Notes: generated by a model not told the origin, from the letters alone. A stretch of 64,000 bases of DNA from Shinisaurus crocodilurus (GCA_021292165.1 CM037877.1:84971691-85035690), one strand, 5' to 3'; shown: positions 41,501 to 47,860, counted from the stretch's first letter. Translations and numbers: made by a program.

Positions 41501-44500
41501 AGGAGAGGGGAGGCCTCCCTGCGCACAAGTGTACACGTGTAGGCCTCAGAGTGAGCTGAAACCCTGATAGCGTGGAGTCAGTTGGTTCAGTACAATGATC
41601 TTTAGAACCTATATACGTACATGTAAGTATACTGTATTTTCAACCATGCTTTAACATTTTCTTTTGAACTTTGCATTAATTCTGAGGGCAAAAATTTCTT
41701 ATATTTCATGTCACTACTAATACTTTTAATGATGTGGGGAAATAAGCTGAACATGAATGGATAAATAGATATTGTTATTTAGGAAATTAATAGAACTTCA
41801 GAAAAAGGATACAAGTGCCTAACCTGGTCATGAAATAGTCATGAACTGCAGTAACACAAATTATGGGAAATGGAATTGTTTTCTTATCTCTGAGAGTCAC
41901 TCAAATCTAATTTAAAGTATTAAAATTTGTAGGTACTCCTATGGAAACAGCTTTGCAATTACATGCTCTAGTGATTAGTCATAAAAGGGTGTTTATAGTA
42001 AAGGGATTTCATTTTCCATGCATATGAAGATTGCATTGTGGCCATGAATAGCTGTCATAATATTTCTTGACGAAAACATGTAACCTTTATTTTACAGGAA
42101 CTGAAATGTAGATGTGGTTCACACATAACGCTAACCCATACTTTATTTAACCCATGGCTGGTTGCCCTACCCTGGGTTTGTCTGCCAAATGATGGAACAA
42201 ACTGCAGTTTCTTTTCTCAATCCCTGGGTTGGTTGTTTCCCTTTTCTTTTGCCTGCTTCTTCTCTGTATCCCAAATGCCTTTGTGGCACTGTAATAGAGC
42301 AGCTAGTTTGGGGGGGGGGTACCACTCTTCTCCCGCTACTTCTCTAGCCTGGTGAAACAACCCATGAACAACTCACAGTTGGGTTCACATGTAACAATAA
42401 CCAATGGTTTAAACAACCCAGAGTTCACAACCCAACTACAAACTATGACCCAGTTCCCAAGTAATGGCTACCTATGGGTTGTTTACCCATATTTAGCTGT
42501 GTCCATGTGGCAGCAAACAAGTGTATGCTCGTCACTTCCACTTTTCTAAACAACGCGGGAACACCCCATAGTTGTTTAGGAAAGCAGAAGTGAGCAAGCT
42601 TGATCATGCAAAACAGGTTCATGGGTTCTCTTTCTGGGTTGTTCATGGTTAACTAACTATGGTCTGTTAGCATGGCTGGATTCGCACATCATAAGAATCC
42701 AGAATTCAACAACCCATACTATGGATTAGCATTATGTGTGAACCCATCCATTGTGATTAATCTACCCAAGATGACAGAGCTGGTAGTTAGCACTAGTAAT
42801 GAGTAAATAACTGTATTTGCATGGGCCCTGACCTGCCTATACAGGTGTAGCAGTGCCCTGCTACACGCACACAAGAGGGGGGCAAGACCATAGAAAGCAG
42901 ACTACTAGATTCTTTCCCCACCTCTATAATCTCTGCAAGAACAAATGATTGCATTTACTAGAGCTCCCCAAAAATAACAATGTAGAAAATTGTTGGCGAC
43001 TAATGACTAGAACTTGGTTATGCTTTTCAAGGCTGTTAAAAATATCACCTCTCCATTTAGAAAGATGGCCAAATCCCTATTATTGTTGTCGTTACTGTTA
43101 TTATATAAATATTGCATAATCATGTGCTTTCAAGTTTTTTTTTTAATGGCATAGAAGTCACTTGCTCTTGTCTTCTAGAAACACAAAATACATGAAGGAT
43201 GTATATGGAGACCAAGCTACTTTCCTTGTGGCATGGATATGTCTTTTTCTTTTTTCTTTTAAGTTAAGCTCAATTGAAATCAATAATGTGTATATGTGAA
43301 GGACTGCCGCTGGTCCTTTACTGCAAGATCGGGAGCAATGCGGCTATTTTGACAGTTCAGAGTTCCTGCTTGCAATCCCGGTTCAGCTCGGGTCACGAAC
43401 ACTGGAATGTATCACCGAGTCAAAGTGAAACTACAGCGAAAGCAAGTTTATTGGCAGTAGTAAACACACAAATTGAAGAGGGAGATTAGGGAAGTGAAAT
43501 TGACAAGAAAGAGTATTTTTGTTACATGCAGTCAGAACTATAAAACAACAAAGAGTCTACGCTATCCTAGCTGACACTGAAGAATCTACCCTGGGGGTTG
43601 AATGTCCGGGCTGGCCTGAGCCGATGACCTGCTCTGTGCTTCGCTGCACCTTGCTTCCAACAACCTCCAGAAGCCTTGGCTGCTTCTTTTACCCCCCTCT
43701 CCTGCCCCCCCCGACCCCCCAACCCTTCCCTCTGCTGACAGGACAAACCAGCCCGGCCAGGCAGGAGGGGTTGCAGCGGTTTCAGGCGCCACCTTGCCTA
43801 TGGCCCTCAAAGGTGCTCTGAAGGGCGATTGAGCTCTCCTGCCCTGGGCAGGGATTATGCAGGTGGAATGTGGGGCAAAGTGTGTGCTCTGTCAGGCTTT
43901 CTCTCCATACAATTGGAATGCAAGACATTTATGGTTTCTAGCTTTCTGATTCAATAGAAAACCTTATAATAATGAAAAAAAATCTGTAGTACACCAATAA
44001 CTCCCTCAAGAGAAAGACATATCCTCCAACTCATAACCAGACATTCCATAATCAACTGGTATAAAACTGCAAATATTAATAACTCTAAAATCATGACTTG
44101 TAACTTGGAAAACTTAGGAGACAATAGTTAGGTTCCCATGTATTTTTCTGAAATATACAAAAAATCATTGCTTCATAAGTTAGAACTTTAAGCAAATATC
44201 TATAATTCTGAAACTTAACAAGCTTTGCAACCCTCCAAGACAGAGAGATATAGACAGGCAGAAATCAGGTCTGCAATCAGCAGCAAATTCCATGGAAATC
44301 AATGAGGCTTACTTTTATGTTTTGTGTTTGGGATCAGGATGTAGGTGACTTACCAAGATCATAAGGCTTTTAAAAAACAAAACAATACTTCTCCACATTA
44401 TACATGGGGAAGATTCATGGAATGAAAGGAGCCGCAACACCTATCATATTAAAAGCTTACCTACAACCACATATCTCCTTTAATCTAGCTGGTTTAACGT

Positions 44501-45657
44501 GGTAGGATGAACAGTAATTGAGAGTTATTATGGGGTCATTCATCAAATGTATGGTTCTCCCATATCAAGCTCTCATACAGATATGAAGGGGCAGAGCGAT
44601 GTGAACCAACCATGTATTAAACGCTTTCATTACTGGAGTATCAATATATAACATTCAGGGGCAAGTGAATGAACAGATCACTTTCTGATTCTTACTTTGT
44701 ACTTTCCCAATGCTTCATTCATCTCTGAAACGATTTTAATGAACCACTCCTGTTAACGTGATGCTCTTTTTTCAGAATACAAATCCATACATCATAACTT
44801 TGGAGCATTTCAAAGAGTATCCCACCATGAAACAAATACCACAGATATAACCCAGTCTCAAATGTTGACATGGCCACTCACTGGATATGAATTACTCTCC
44901 ATTCCTCCCACCCCTTTTTAAATCTCCCTTGATCCATTTTTGAAGGAATCAACTTTAGCTATGGACAAGTCAGTTCTCTTGCCTTAATTCTCCATTGGGA
45001 AAATGGGGACAATACTGTCCATCCTCACGGGGTTGTTGTGAGGGCAAACACAATAAAGGCTGCACAGCACCTTGAGAATAAAGAACTACTATCTCAGTTA
45101 TAAAATAGTACAGGGTAGCTACGCAGAGGATGCTAAAAACAATCATGAGCTCGTTGGAAGATGATCCAGCAGGTCTCCCAAGGATATCTTGATATGCTAG
45201 AAGCCAACAGACAAAAGAAAGGGGCCAAGCCCTGCCTGGGGCCACTTACCGAGGAGCCAGCCCACAAAGGGCAGGAGTTCTTCACCTGGGGGGAGCTGCT
45301 GAGACATAGCGCCCCAAAGCTCAGGGCCACCATGCAGCACCCCAAAATCAGCTGCAGCAGCCCCAGGGACAGCAGAGGTCTGGCCGGCAGCAGCCCCGGC
45401 ACCGCAGTGGACGAGGCCCAGGACCGACGGGAAGCCACAGGGGAAAGAGCGGCTGGGCGAGGCCGGGGCTGCTGCTGCTGCAAACCGGAGCGGGACAAGA
45501 GGGGCCGGAGAGGAGGACGCAGGGGCGGCGACGGGTTCTGGGCGGCGGCGGCTGCGGCGGCGGCTGCTGCTGCTGCTGCTGAGCAAGGTCTGACCGCCTC
45601 GGGAACCGCCGAGGCCATGGGGCAGCAGGAGCCCGGCAGCACCACAGGCAGGGACAT
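2301..45657 (-). CDS. ENTREP1: ENTREP1 (FAM189A2), complete coding sequence in 11 exons
   Basis: Endosomal transmembrane epsin interactor 1. In mammals it is a four-span membrane protein of plasma membrane and endosomes that binds and activates the HECT ligase ITCH and affects CXCR4 endocytosis (family knowledge). Seen here: 11 exons with GT-AG borders and compatible phases give 1794 nt, 597 residues plus stop. Order: Ala tract (27-39), TM1 (about 95-117), TM2 (about 132-148), TM3 (156-177), a Cys-rich loop, TM4 (236-264), then a long cytoplasmic tail with PPSY (299-302), PPPY (345-348), RSKSDP (419-424, fits the 14-3-3 pattern RSxSxP) and a well conserved C-terminus. The ATG at 45657 is the first in its frame and matches the mammalian MSLPVVLPG start, although its context is weak. 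It lies on the same strand as TJP2 and downstream of it, as in human. I recognised the gene from remembered human protein; no search was run. Confidence 0.97.
2508..3964 (-). other. ENTREP1 intron 10
   Basis: 1457-bp intron. Apart from the MITE at 3372-3503 nothing is recognisable. Confidence 0.9.
3372..3503. mobile_element. hAT-like palindromic MITE, old
   Basis: The ends are CAGCCTTTCCCAACCTGG and CCAAGTTGGGAAAGGCTG. The flanks AATTATTA and AGTTAGTA match at 6 of 8 positions, consistent with a decayed 8-bp duplication. Confidence 0.75.
3965..4254 (-). CDS. ENTREP1: ENTREP1 coding exon 10 (conserved tail domain)
   Basis: It is 290 nt: 2 nt complete Ala433, then 96 codons. It contains the strongly conserved CEAATQTE, RPRSLIDYKSYIDTKLLVAK, TPDIHELVEDIKSVLKSD and EEHMEEAITSASFLEQ stretches, probably helical. 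Acceptor CTCCAG|CT, donor GAGCAG|GTAGTT, phase 1/0. Confidence 0.97.
4255..6448 (-). other. ENTREP1 intron 9
   Basis: 2.2-kb intron. A GC-richer segment at about 5830-6350, beginning GGGCACAATCCTGTGTCCC and containing a C10 run, looks repeat-derived but I cannot place it. The rest is featureless. Confidence 0.8.
6449..6598 (-). CDS. ENTREP1: ENTREP1 coding exon 9 (RSKSDP motif)
   Basis: It is 150 nt: 2 nt complete Val383, then 49 codons. The first half is variable; the second half has the conserved KPLRKRSKSDPVVHSF. RSKSDP fits a mode-1 14-3-3 binding pattern (inference). Acceptor TTGCAG|TA, donor AGAG|GTGACT, phase 1/1. Confidence 0.93.
7224..7269. repeat. 23-bp tandem duplication
   Basis: Two adjacent copies of a 23-bp unit starting ACACCAGGAGTACAGAA, differing at one base (C/T). 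Confidence 0.95.
8746..8775. repeat. (AAAT)n microsatellite
   Basis: About seven perfect TAAA units. Confidence 0.95.
8940..9690 (+). mobile_element. L2-like LINE 3' part, interrupted by a CR1-like piece
   Basis: It starts with TTTAAAGCCTTGAATGGTTT and GGGCCTTTTCAGTGGGGGC, both L2-type in squamates as I recall them. It appears to resume at about 9430-9690, ending with TTTATTGTAAACCACCTTATG. The middle (about 9125-9425) belongs to another element, so this looks nested. Boundaries are approximate. Confidence 0.5.
9125..9425 (+). mobile_element. CR1-like LINE 3' fragment
   Basis: It shares GATGGCCACCAACTT, GGATTAGACAATTTCATGG, AGAGGCAGTATGCCTCTG and TGCTGGATTAGAT-type blocks with the LINE end at 24656-25335, so both come from one family. 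Confidence 0.65.
10020..10215 (+). mobile_element. L2-like LINE 3' tail
   Basis: It ends with ATTATTGTAAACCACCTTGG followed by an A/T-rich tail, the usual end of L2-type elements in reptiles. Confidence 0.45.
11465..11722. mobile_element. hAT MITE with perfect 8-bp target duplication
   Basis: The terminal repeats are CAGTGGTTCTCAACC and GGTTGAGAACCCCTG. The element is flanked on both sides by ATCTACAC (11457-11464 and 11723-11730). The length is 258 bp. Confidence 0.9.
12092..12222. mobile_element. Near-perfect palindromic hAT MITE with 8-bp duplication
   Basis: Two 62-nt arms are exact reverse complements around a 7-nt centre (TACGCTG). The ends are CAGTGTTCTCC/GGAGAACACTG, flanked by CATTAATG on both sides (12084-12091, 12223-12230). 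Length is 131 bp. The perfect arms suggest a recent insertion. Because of the symmetry, both strands show the same short peptide; this is not a gene. Confidence 0.95.
13300..14010 (+). mobile_element. L2-like LINE, reverse transcriptase C-terminal remnant
   Basis: RLDYCNMLYIDRAV in one frame and KLQVVQNTVARLLTGTGQRN in another match the end of L2-type reverse transcriptases; they are separated by a frameshift. A 3' UTR-like segment follows. It is degenerate. Confidence 0.7.
14455..15390 (+). repeat. TTGACAGCTGTCAA-type ~1-kb repeat, copy 1
   Basis: It shares with 26130-27105 and 32944-34068 the blocks CCTCTCTGGGTCAATGCCCA, GCCTGCTGCACTTTGACAG and GCTGCTTGGGCACTTTGG, and a tail reading GCAAACCCA. 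It contains an internal inverted pair (about 14581-14600 and 14705-14732) around TTTTAAAAGGAAGCCTGAGT. There is no coding capacity of its own. Confidence 0.7.
15639..15662. repeat. (TTTA)n microsatellite
   Basis: About six TTTA units. Confidence 0.9.
15813..15882 (-). CDS. ENTREP1: ENTREP1 coding exon 8 (small, divergent)
   Basis: It is 70 nt (23 codons plus 1 nt), EGTFQIADVADAVNGPPEQ then NVSQ. Acceptor TTTAG|GAA, donor CAAG|GTAAGG, phase 0/1. The sequence is poorly conserved relative to human as I recall it. It is supported mainly by clean splice sites and by phases that fit exons 7 and 9. Confidence 0.85.
15883..16566 (-). other. ENTREP1 intron 7
   Basis: 684-bp AT-rich intron; nothing recognised. 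Confidence 0.85.
16567..16696 (-). CDS. ENTREP1: ENTREP1 coding exon 7 (second PPxY)
   Basis: It is 130 nt. The first base completes Arg316, followed by 43 codons with VIPLPHIYGARIKGVEVFC and DPPPPYEAVV. The PPPY is the second PPxY motif. Acceptor CTCCTAG|G, donor CAG|GTACTA, phase 2/0. It is separated from exon 6 by an 11.7-kb repeat-filled intron. Confidence 0.97.
16845..16965 (-). mobile_element. LINE-type 3' end with (TTTA)n
   Basis: A TTTA tetranucleotide run (16845-16872) is followed by GCATTTATACCCCACTCTTC and GTGGCTTACAAAGATTAA. This is the inverted form of a common reptile LINE 3' end. Confidence 0.5.
18256..18336. mobile_element. 81-bp hAT deletion derivative
   Basis: The ends are CAGGGGTCCCCAA and GTTAGCAACCCCTG. 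The internal TTTCTCAAATTCCCAAATGT is shared with the 850-bp element at 23383-24232. The flanks GCCTACAG and ACCTACAG match at 7 of 8. Confidence 0.85.
18904..18932. repeat. (AAAC)n microsatellite
   Basis: Seven AAAC units. Confidence 0.95.
18960..19060 (+). mobile_element. L2-like 3' tail fragment
   Basis: CTTTTGTAATCTGCTTTGAG followed by AAAAAGTGGAG resembles an L2-type 3' end. Confidence 0.35.
21718..21854. mobile_element. hAT palindromic MITE
   Basis: The ends are CAGGGATGGAGAAC and TTCACCATCCCTG. The inner arms CCTCCAGATGTTGCAGGACT and AGTCCTACAACATCTGGAGG pair. The flanks GTTTAAGG and GTTTAAGA match at 7 of 8. Confidence 0.88.
21995..22432 (+). mobile_element. CR1-like LINE, 5' segment
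   Basis: It begins near GGGGGATATTTCGTGACAAG and reads TTGGCCTGTACAAATGGGAC. It continues after the solo LTR as GGGCATAATAGAAACCTGG, so the LTR interrupts one older element. Family assignment is from memory of reptile CR1/L3-type LINEs. Confidence 0.6.
22433..22989 (-). mobile_element. Solo LTR (endogenous retrovirus or LTR retrotransposon)
   Basis: The 557-bp block begins TGTTAAGG and ends CCTTCACA, near-perfect inverted ends. It is flanked by a perfect 5-bp duplication CGGGC (22428-22432 and 22990-22994). On the minus strand a TATATAAATA box (about 22648-22639) is followed by AATAAG and GT-rich sequence, in the order promoter then poly(A), so the LTR most likely points to the minus strand. 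No internal viral genes are present. Confidence 0.85.
22995..23382 (+). mobile_element. CR1-like LINE, endonuclease-region remnant
   Basis: It translates to a piece reading ANFSYPQIDWVNACSG, recognisable as the decayed GDFNxPxIxW motif of an APE-type LINE endonuclease. Frame breaks are present. It is interrupted at 23383 by a hAT element and resumes briefly at 24241 (AACTGAACCACAGAACG). Confidence 0.65.
23383..24232. mobile_element. 850-bp hAT element with internal pyrimidine-rich minisatellite
   Basis: It is flanked by perfect CCCTAAAT duplications (23375-23382 and 24233-24240). The ends CAGGGATTCCGAACACGG and AACGTTGGGGGGGGGGGCTG match the CAGGGGTCCCCAAC hAT family. The interior 23570-24100 is an almost pure C/T tract of CTCTTTGCCTTGCTGTTTC-like and CTCCCAGCCTCTAGCCT-like units. 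It has no transposase. Confidence 0.9.
24290..24640 (+). mobile_element. LINE fragment with GTGAGCCACCCAGAAAG tail
   Basis: It ends TTTGTGAGCCACCCAGAAAG and GGCGGTATAGAAATGTAATA, a very common reptile LINE 3' end, followed by a G-run at about 24650-24665. Confidence 0.55.
24656..25335 (+). mobile_element. CR1-like LINE 3' end
   Basis: It contains GTGATGGCCACCAACTTAGA, GATTAGACAAATTCATGGAG and GATGCTGGACTAGATAGGC, shared with 9125-9425. The upstream part resembles the end of a LINE reverse transcriptase ORF but has many stops. Confidence 0.7.
25631..25801 (-). mobile_element. 5S rRNA-derived SINE with CR1-type tail, copy 1
   Basis: Read on the minus strand: GGCTCACGCTGACTCAGCTT, GGAAAGCTAAGGAGGGTCAG and TACTTGGATGGGAGACC (5S rRNA internal control region), then TTGAGCAGGGGGTTGGACT and CTCTATGATCTATGAAATC (CR1-like 3' end). 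It is the same architecture as the two copies at 48463 and 50926. Confidence 0.88.
26130..27105 (+). repeat. TTGACAGCTGTCAA-type ~1-kb repeat, copy 2
   Basis: TTTTGACAGCTGTCAAAAG is at about 26162 and a second TTTTGACAGCTGTCAAG at about 26367. The block CTGCTTGGGCACTTTGGTGG follows, and the tail GGTTTGCACGATATGACAAC leads to GTTGTGCGAACCCAGTCA. The 175-codon minus-strand frame at 26343-26870 is a chance frame inside the repeat. Confidence 0.72.
27181..27271. mobile_element. Harbinger-like MITE, right part
   Basis: AGTCCTACAACTCCCGGCAT pairs with GGAGTTGTAGGACT. It ends ATGCATAGGATTGCACCC followed by TAA. Same family as 39059-39200, with the left end missing. Confidence 0.7.
27640..27800 (-). 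mobile_element. LINE 3' end, inverted
   Basis: TTATTAAATTTATATTTCGC and GGCGCTCAAGGCGGC are the reverse of a common reptile LINE or SINE 3' end. Confidence 0.5.
28422..28555 (-). CDS. ENTREP1: ENTREP1 coding exon 6 (first PPxY)
   Basis: It is 134 nt (44 codons plus 2 nt). An acidic juxtamembrane stretch leads into DPPPSYFATFY, whose PPSY is a PPxY ligand for WW domains, and then TPRMNR. Acceptor GTTAG|GAA, donor CGCAG|GTAAAG, phase 0/2. Confidence 0.96.
28556..28669 (-). other. ENTREP1 intron 5 (114 bp)
   Basis: An unusually short intron for this gene, with a clean GTAAGT donor and GTTAG acceptor. Confidence 0.95.
28670..28777 (-). CDS. ENTREP1: ENTREP1 coding exon 5 (TM4)
   Basis: It has 36 codons, beginning KVLFALCALNALTTTVC and ending IFATRRSCT; this is the last membrane span. 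Acceptor CCATAG|AAA, donor ACA|GTAAGT, phase 0/0. Only 114 bp of intron separate it from the next exon. Confidence 0.96.
28778..30246 (-). other. ENTREP1 intron 4
   Basis: 1.47-kb intron. It contains the tRNA-SINE at 29655-29903 and a G-rich stretch at about 29505-29523; the rest is plain. Confidence 0.9.
29655..29903 (+). mobile_element. tRNA-derived SINE (Sauria-like) with (AAAT)n tail
   Basis: The B-box-like GATCCAGGTTCTAGTCCCC is followed by CACTCAGCCATGAAACGCAC, CCTCACAGGGTTGTTGTGAG and GCCGCCTTGGGCTCCTTG, then GGTGGGGTATAAATA and an AAAT run. The layout fits squamate tRNA-SINEs. The start is uncertain. Confidence 0.75.
30247..30375 (-). CDS. ENTREP1: ENTREP1 coding exon 4 (Cys-rich loop)
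   Basis: It has 43 codons, from VDVGENKFCFCC to CSAVHLLLK. It includes a C-x-CC cluster and two further Cys, as expected for a disulfide-bonded non-cytoplasmic loop between TM3 and TM4. Acceptor AAAG|GTTGAC, donor AAG|GTGAGG, phase 0/0. Confidence 0.97.
30376..31721 (-). other. ENTREP1 intron 3
   Basis: 1.35-kb intron containing the MITE at 30990-31330; otherwise AT-rich and plain. Confidence 0.9.
30990..31330. mobile_element. Palindromic MITE, GGTTTGCACATCACAATAAG type
   Basis: The left end GCCGGTTTGCACATCACAAT...CGTGGGTTAATT pairs imperfectly with AATTAACCCATGGTAGCTTA...CACGTGTGACCCG at the right. It resembles the TIRs at 42114-42747. Confidence 0.6.
31722..31832 (-). CDS. ENTREP1: ENTREP1 coding exon 3 (TM3)
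   Basis: It has 37 codons, beginning VNLFVLLSVICVLLNLAG and ending VPRCDL. Acceptor TTCCAG|GTTAAC, donor CTG|GTGAGG, phase 0/0. It carries the third membrane span and the start of the Cys-containing loop. Confidence 0.97.
32944..34068 (+). repeat. TTGACAGCTGTCAA-type ~1-kb repeat, copy 3 (fullest)
   Basis: It runs from GGGTGAATTCACATATCATT to GTGTCATGCAAACCCAGTCA, whose reverse complement partly matches the start. Internal TTTGACAGCTGTCAAGAG is at about 33319. The blocks CCTCTCTGGGTCAATGCCCA, GCCACTTGGGCATCAGCAGG and AAGCCATGGGTTGTCAGGGT are shared with the other copies. Confidence 0.75.
34724..34905 (+). mobile_element. tRNA-derived SINE
   Basis: It has a tRNA-like head (GTAGTAGAGCAGTTACTTTT, then CCCAGGTTTGGTCC), the body CTGCCTGAAACTCTGGAGGG and the end CAGTATAAGGCAGATTCCTA. 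The same family occurs at 41237. Confidence 0.75.
36415..36494 (+). mobile_element. CR1-type 3' end fragment
   Basis: TGCACTGAGCAGGGCGTGGA leads to CCCCTTCCAACTCTACTATT and tandem ATTCTATG octamers, the classic CR1 terminus. Confidence 0.8.
37375..37455. mobile_element. Harbinger-like MITE, left part
   Basis: GGTGCAATCTTATGCATGTT and GTCCTACAGCTCCCGGCATT match the left arm of 39059-39200. The right arm is collapsed to AGCATGCATAAGATTG. Confidence 0.65.
37925..38112 (+). mobile_element. CR1 LINE 3' fragment
   Basis: CCAACTACCTAGGGAGGTGG, CCTGCATTGAGCAGGGGGTT and three ATTCTATG-like octamers. It closely matches 60740-60908. Confidence 0.85.
38643..38699 (-). CDS. ENTREP1: ENTREP1 coding exon 2 (TM2)
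   Basis: A 57-nt exon of 19 codons, VMISGMIGLTTWKRPMILL. Acceptor TTGCAG|GTC, donor TTG|GTACGT, phase 0/0. It is too short for ordinary ORF calling and was found by homology to the second membrane segment of the family. Confidence 0.96.
39059..39200. mobile_element. Harbinger-like MITE with TTA duplication
   Basis: The 142-bp element has ends GGGTGCAATCCTATGCATG and CGATTGCACCC, flanked by TTA on both sides (39056-39058 and 39201-39203), the PIF/Harbinger signature. The arms include GTCCTACAACTCCCAGCATT and its complement. Confidence 0.88.
39640..39765 (+). mobile_element. LINE 3' tail
   Basis: TTCATTGTAAACCATCTTGG then GAAAGGCAGGATATAAAT is an L2/CR1-type 3' end. Confidence 0.5.
40734..40927. 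mobile_element. hAT element with perfect 8-bp duplication
   Basis: The ends TAGGACTGGCC and GGCCAGCCCTG are flanked by GGGAGTAA on both sides (40726-40733 and 40928-40935). The length is 194 bp. The inner CTGCCGCCTGAGGCAACTG block marks a widespread family; a related fragment is at about 54937-54960. Confidence 0.9.
41237..41375 (+). mobile_element. tRNA-derived SINE, 3' truncated
   Basis: CTGTAGCTGTTAGAGCAAAT, CCCAGATTCACTCCCTGGC and CTGCCTGAAACCCTGGAGAG match the SINE at 34724. Confidence 0.7.
42114..42747. mobile_element. ~630-bp MITE with long terminal inverted repeats
   Basis: The left end GTGGTTCACACATAACGCTA and the right end TAGCATTATGTGTGAACCCA are inverted repeats. The interior is full of AACCCA and GGGTTGTT units. 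It has no transposase. Confidence 0.75.
43288..43880 (-). mobile_element. Possible LTR-like remnant
   Basis: On the minus strand CCAATAAACTTGC is followed by about 160 bp ending CCTTCACA, like the end of an LTR. It is GC-richer than its flanks. No matching 5' end or target duplication was found, so this is tentative. Confidence 0.3.
44940..45110 (+). mobile_element. MIR-like SINE fragment
   Basis: CTTAATTCTCCATTGGGAAA, ATGGGGACAATACTGTCCAT and GGGGTTGTTGTGAGGGCAAA, then CAGCACCTTGAGAATAAAGA, follow the MIR core and tail order. Another tRNA-SINE is possible. Confidence 0.6.
45250..45657 (-). CDS. ENTREP1: ENTREP1 coding exon 1 (start, poly-Ala, TM1)
   Basis: It encodes residues 1-136: MSLPVVLPGS start, 13 consecutive Ala (27-39), a Pro/Arg-rich stretch, TM1 (LLSLGLLQLILGCCMVALSF) and the conserved ...NSCPLWAGSS end. 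The donor is TCG|GTAAGT, phase 0. The exon is extremely GC-rich, so several shadow frames stay open on both strands; only this frame matches a protein family. No upstream in-frame ATG was found as far as 45858. Confidence 0.97.
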
Positions 45658-46319
45658 GGGGAACAAGGAGCGGAGGCAGCAGGAGGAAGGCTGCAAGCAA
45701 AACCCTGACCAACGGCTGGCTGGCTGGCGGTTGAGCTCCACAGGCCGCCGCGGGCGGGGACAGGGGGAGGGGAACCTCGCGCTGCCTCCTCCTGCTGAGG
45801 CCGCTTGCCAAGCCCTTCTCCCGTCCACACGCTGCGGCGCCTCACCGGCGCCTGCCAACTTCTCTTCCCCTTGGCCTCTCTCACGTTCACGCCATAGTTA
45901 GCCCACTAAACACACACAGCACCCTCTTTTTGCCTATGCTCACCAGGCCTCCCCTGGCATTTCTAGCCAGTGAAGGGAAAAATTTTGTTGTTGTTAATCA
46001 AAGGTGGCTTACATCCTTCAGCAAATACAAAAGAATCTCCTTGTTGTCACAAACCCCGTCTGAAAACTATCCTCAAACCCCGTTCGGCAACACATGCACT
46101 AGCTACTCTCTCCACACTCCCTCTCTGCCAATCGGTTCAACACGAACTCCCCCTCGGAGGCCCGCCCCGCCAAACCAGTGTGCCAGGCCCTGACAAGAAC
46201 CCACCTGAACTCTAAACTCGCCCTTCTTCCAAATTATTCTCTTTAGCAGCCCCTTAACAACTCCCCACGAACCCCCCTCAAACTTTTGTCTGCCTCTCCC
46301 AGGCAAGCATCTACAATCC

Positions 46320-46338
46320 GCCGCCGCCGCCGCCCTCG
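46320..46338. repeat. Short (GCC)n run in CpG island
   Basis: About six CCG units, upstream of the ENTREP1 ATG and possibly in its 5' UTR. Confidence 0.9.
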
Positions 46339-47860
46339 CTAACTTCTGCCTCCCGACGCGCTACTAGGCCAACCCTTCCTTCCAAAAACCAAACCCAAGT
46401 TCCCACACAAACCTCCCTCTGGCTACACCCACCCAAAGAAATCACACTCCTGCAGAGCTGCCTCACTCTGGCCCCGGCACCAAGTGAACGCTCCTGTTCT
46501 GCTCCGCGGTCCTATCTAAAAAGCCTGCTCCAGAAGCAACCCGAGCAGATATGTGTTAAATAAATCCCTACCCGCAAGGGCTGTAGTCCTTACTGAGGAG
46601 TCAGCCCCCCACTCAACCCACTTTTCGATTGCTTCTGAATAAACCTGCATAGGATCGGGCTGCGCCTCGCTTTGTTTCCCACCTCCTAATGCCAGACTTC
46701 TTCCCCAAACTACTTTCCTGCCAAAGCTGAAACTAAGCACTTTAAGGGTTTTTCGCATCCAGCCAGCCGTTAGAAAGAAACCCTCAGCGCCTTCTTTTAG
46801 TCCTGTCAACTGCCTGTGTTTACTTGCAAAACGCCTCCTCAGCCAACCCTCTCCAAAATCCAGCCACCCCCTCTATTGCACCAGCGAGCCTGTTGCAACA
46901 AGTGTAATGGCATTAGCTACGTCTTGAAACCATAAACGCTTCCATAGTTCGTTGCTTCTGTTCCTTGTCACTCACGCCCATGCAGCCCCCTTCCCTGTTA
47001 TCACGCAGAGAATAAGCCTGAAGTTTTAAAATAACTCCACCCGAGAGGCGGGGTAGGGGAGTAGCTGCCAGGATATCGCCTTTCGGCTGGCAGGCATCTT
47101 TCCAGGGCCTTTCGAGAGGAGCGGCTGGGTGGGACTTCTGTCGTTTCAGCGCTATGTTGCTTCTGGTTCCGAGTCGGTGCTAGTAGCACAAAATCGAGGG
47201 GGGGGGGGAACAGCCTTGTTCTTAACTAGGACACTGTTTTGTTCTGCCTAAACTGGTGTTAAGCTTCCCAGTACTGGAGAAATCCTTAATTTTTAACTAC
47301 ATTTTTAAAAAGAAAAAACTGGCAATAGCATTGCTAAAGGGCTCTGTGTGTGTGCTAGTAATATTCCTGTTTTCTTTTAATAGTACACGATTTGCATTTT
47401 TACAACAATAAAATACTGAAGGAAAATAAGATTTCCCAGGTGCATTCACTGAAAGATATTTGGAACTCTCTTATAACTGAGCACAGAGTTTGACGTTTCT
47501 GATCCAGGCCTATACATGCAGTAGGCGCTTCTGGCTGCACTCTGCAGTGGGGAAAAGGCATATCCAACTCCACCCGCTAGGTGCATGGGTTGGCACGATA
47601 AACTGCTACATGTAGAAAACTTCTAGAGATTGGGACTGGCAGGACCAAACGTGCATGAAAATACAACCCAGGCAACTTGACAAAGGACAAGTGAAGGTAC
47701 ATCTTTCCATTTTCATTTCTGTATGAATGTAAATACTTATTTGTATCCAGTGCTTGTGCTGCTGAGCAGTTTTATCCTTGCCTGGAACTAGTTGAATATA
47801 ATGCCTTGTGGGGTGGAGCACGTCTCTCCCTATCTACATGACATGACATGTAGACATACC

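Larger units (their letters stand above)
38700..45249 (-). other. ENTREP1 intron 1
   Basis: 6.55-kb intron with MITEs, a SINE, a MIR-like fragment and a possible LTR remnant, listed separately. The stretches 39770-40730 and 41400-42110 show nothing. Confidence 0.85.
45240..46400 (-). promoter_or_regulatory. ENTREP1: CpG island over ENTREP1 exon 1 and presumed promoter
   Basis: CpG-dense, GC-rich DNA covers coding exon 1 and the sequence upstream of the ATG, in contrast to the AT-rich surroundings. GC-box (GGGCGG-like) motifs are seen near 45752 (plus strand) and around 46160 (minus strand). A short GCC run lies at about 46320-46338. I see no convincing TATA box. The start site is probably between 45.66 and 46.4 kb, but it cannot be fixed by eye. 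A smaller GC-rich patch at 47040-47210 could be a second promoter element. Confidence 0.6.

Noticed and set aside
45658..45858. N-terminal extension of ENTREP1 beyond the MSLPVV start
   Set aside because: The upstream open frame begins at TTG, not ATG; no in-frame ATG was found and homology starts at MSLPVV.
45161..45901. 246-codon ORF antisense to ENTREP1 exon 1
   Set aside because: A GC-rich shadow frame; the opposite strand matches a known protein with correct splice sites.
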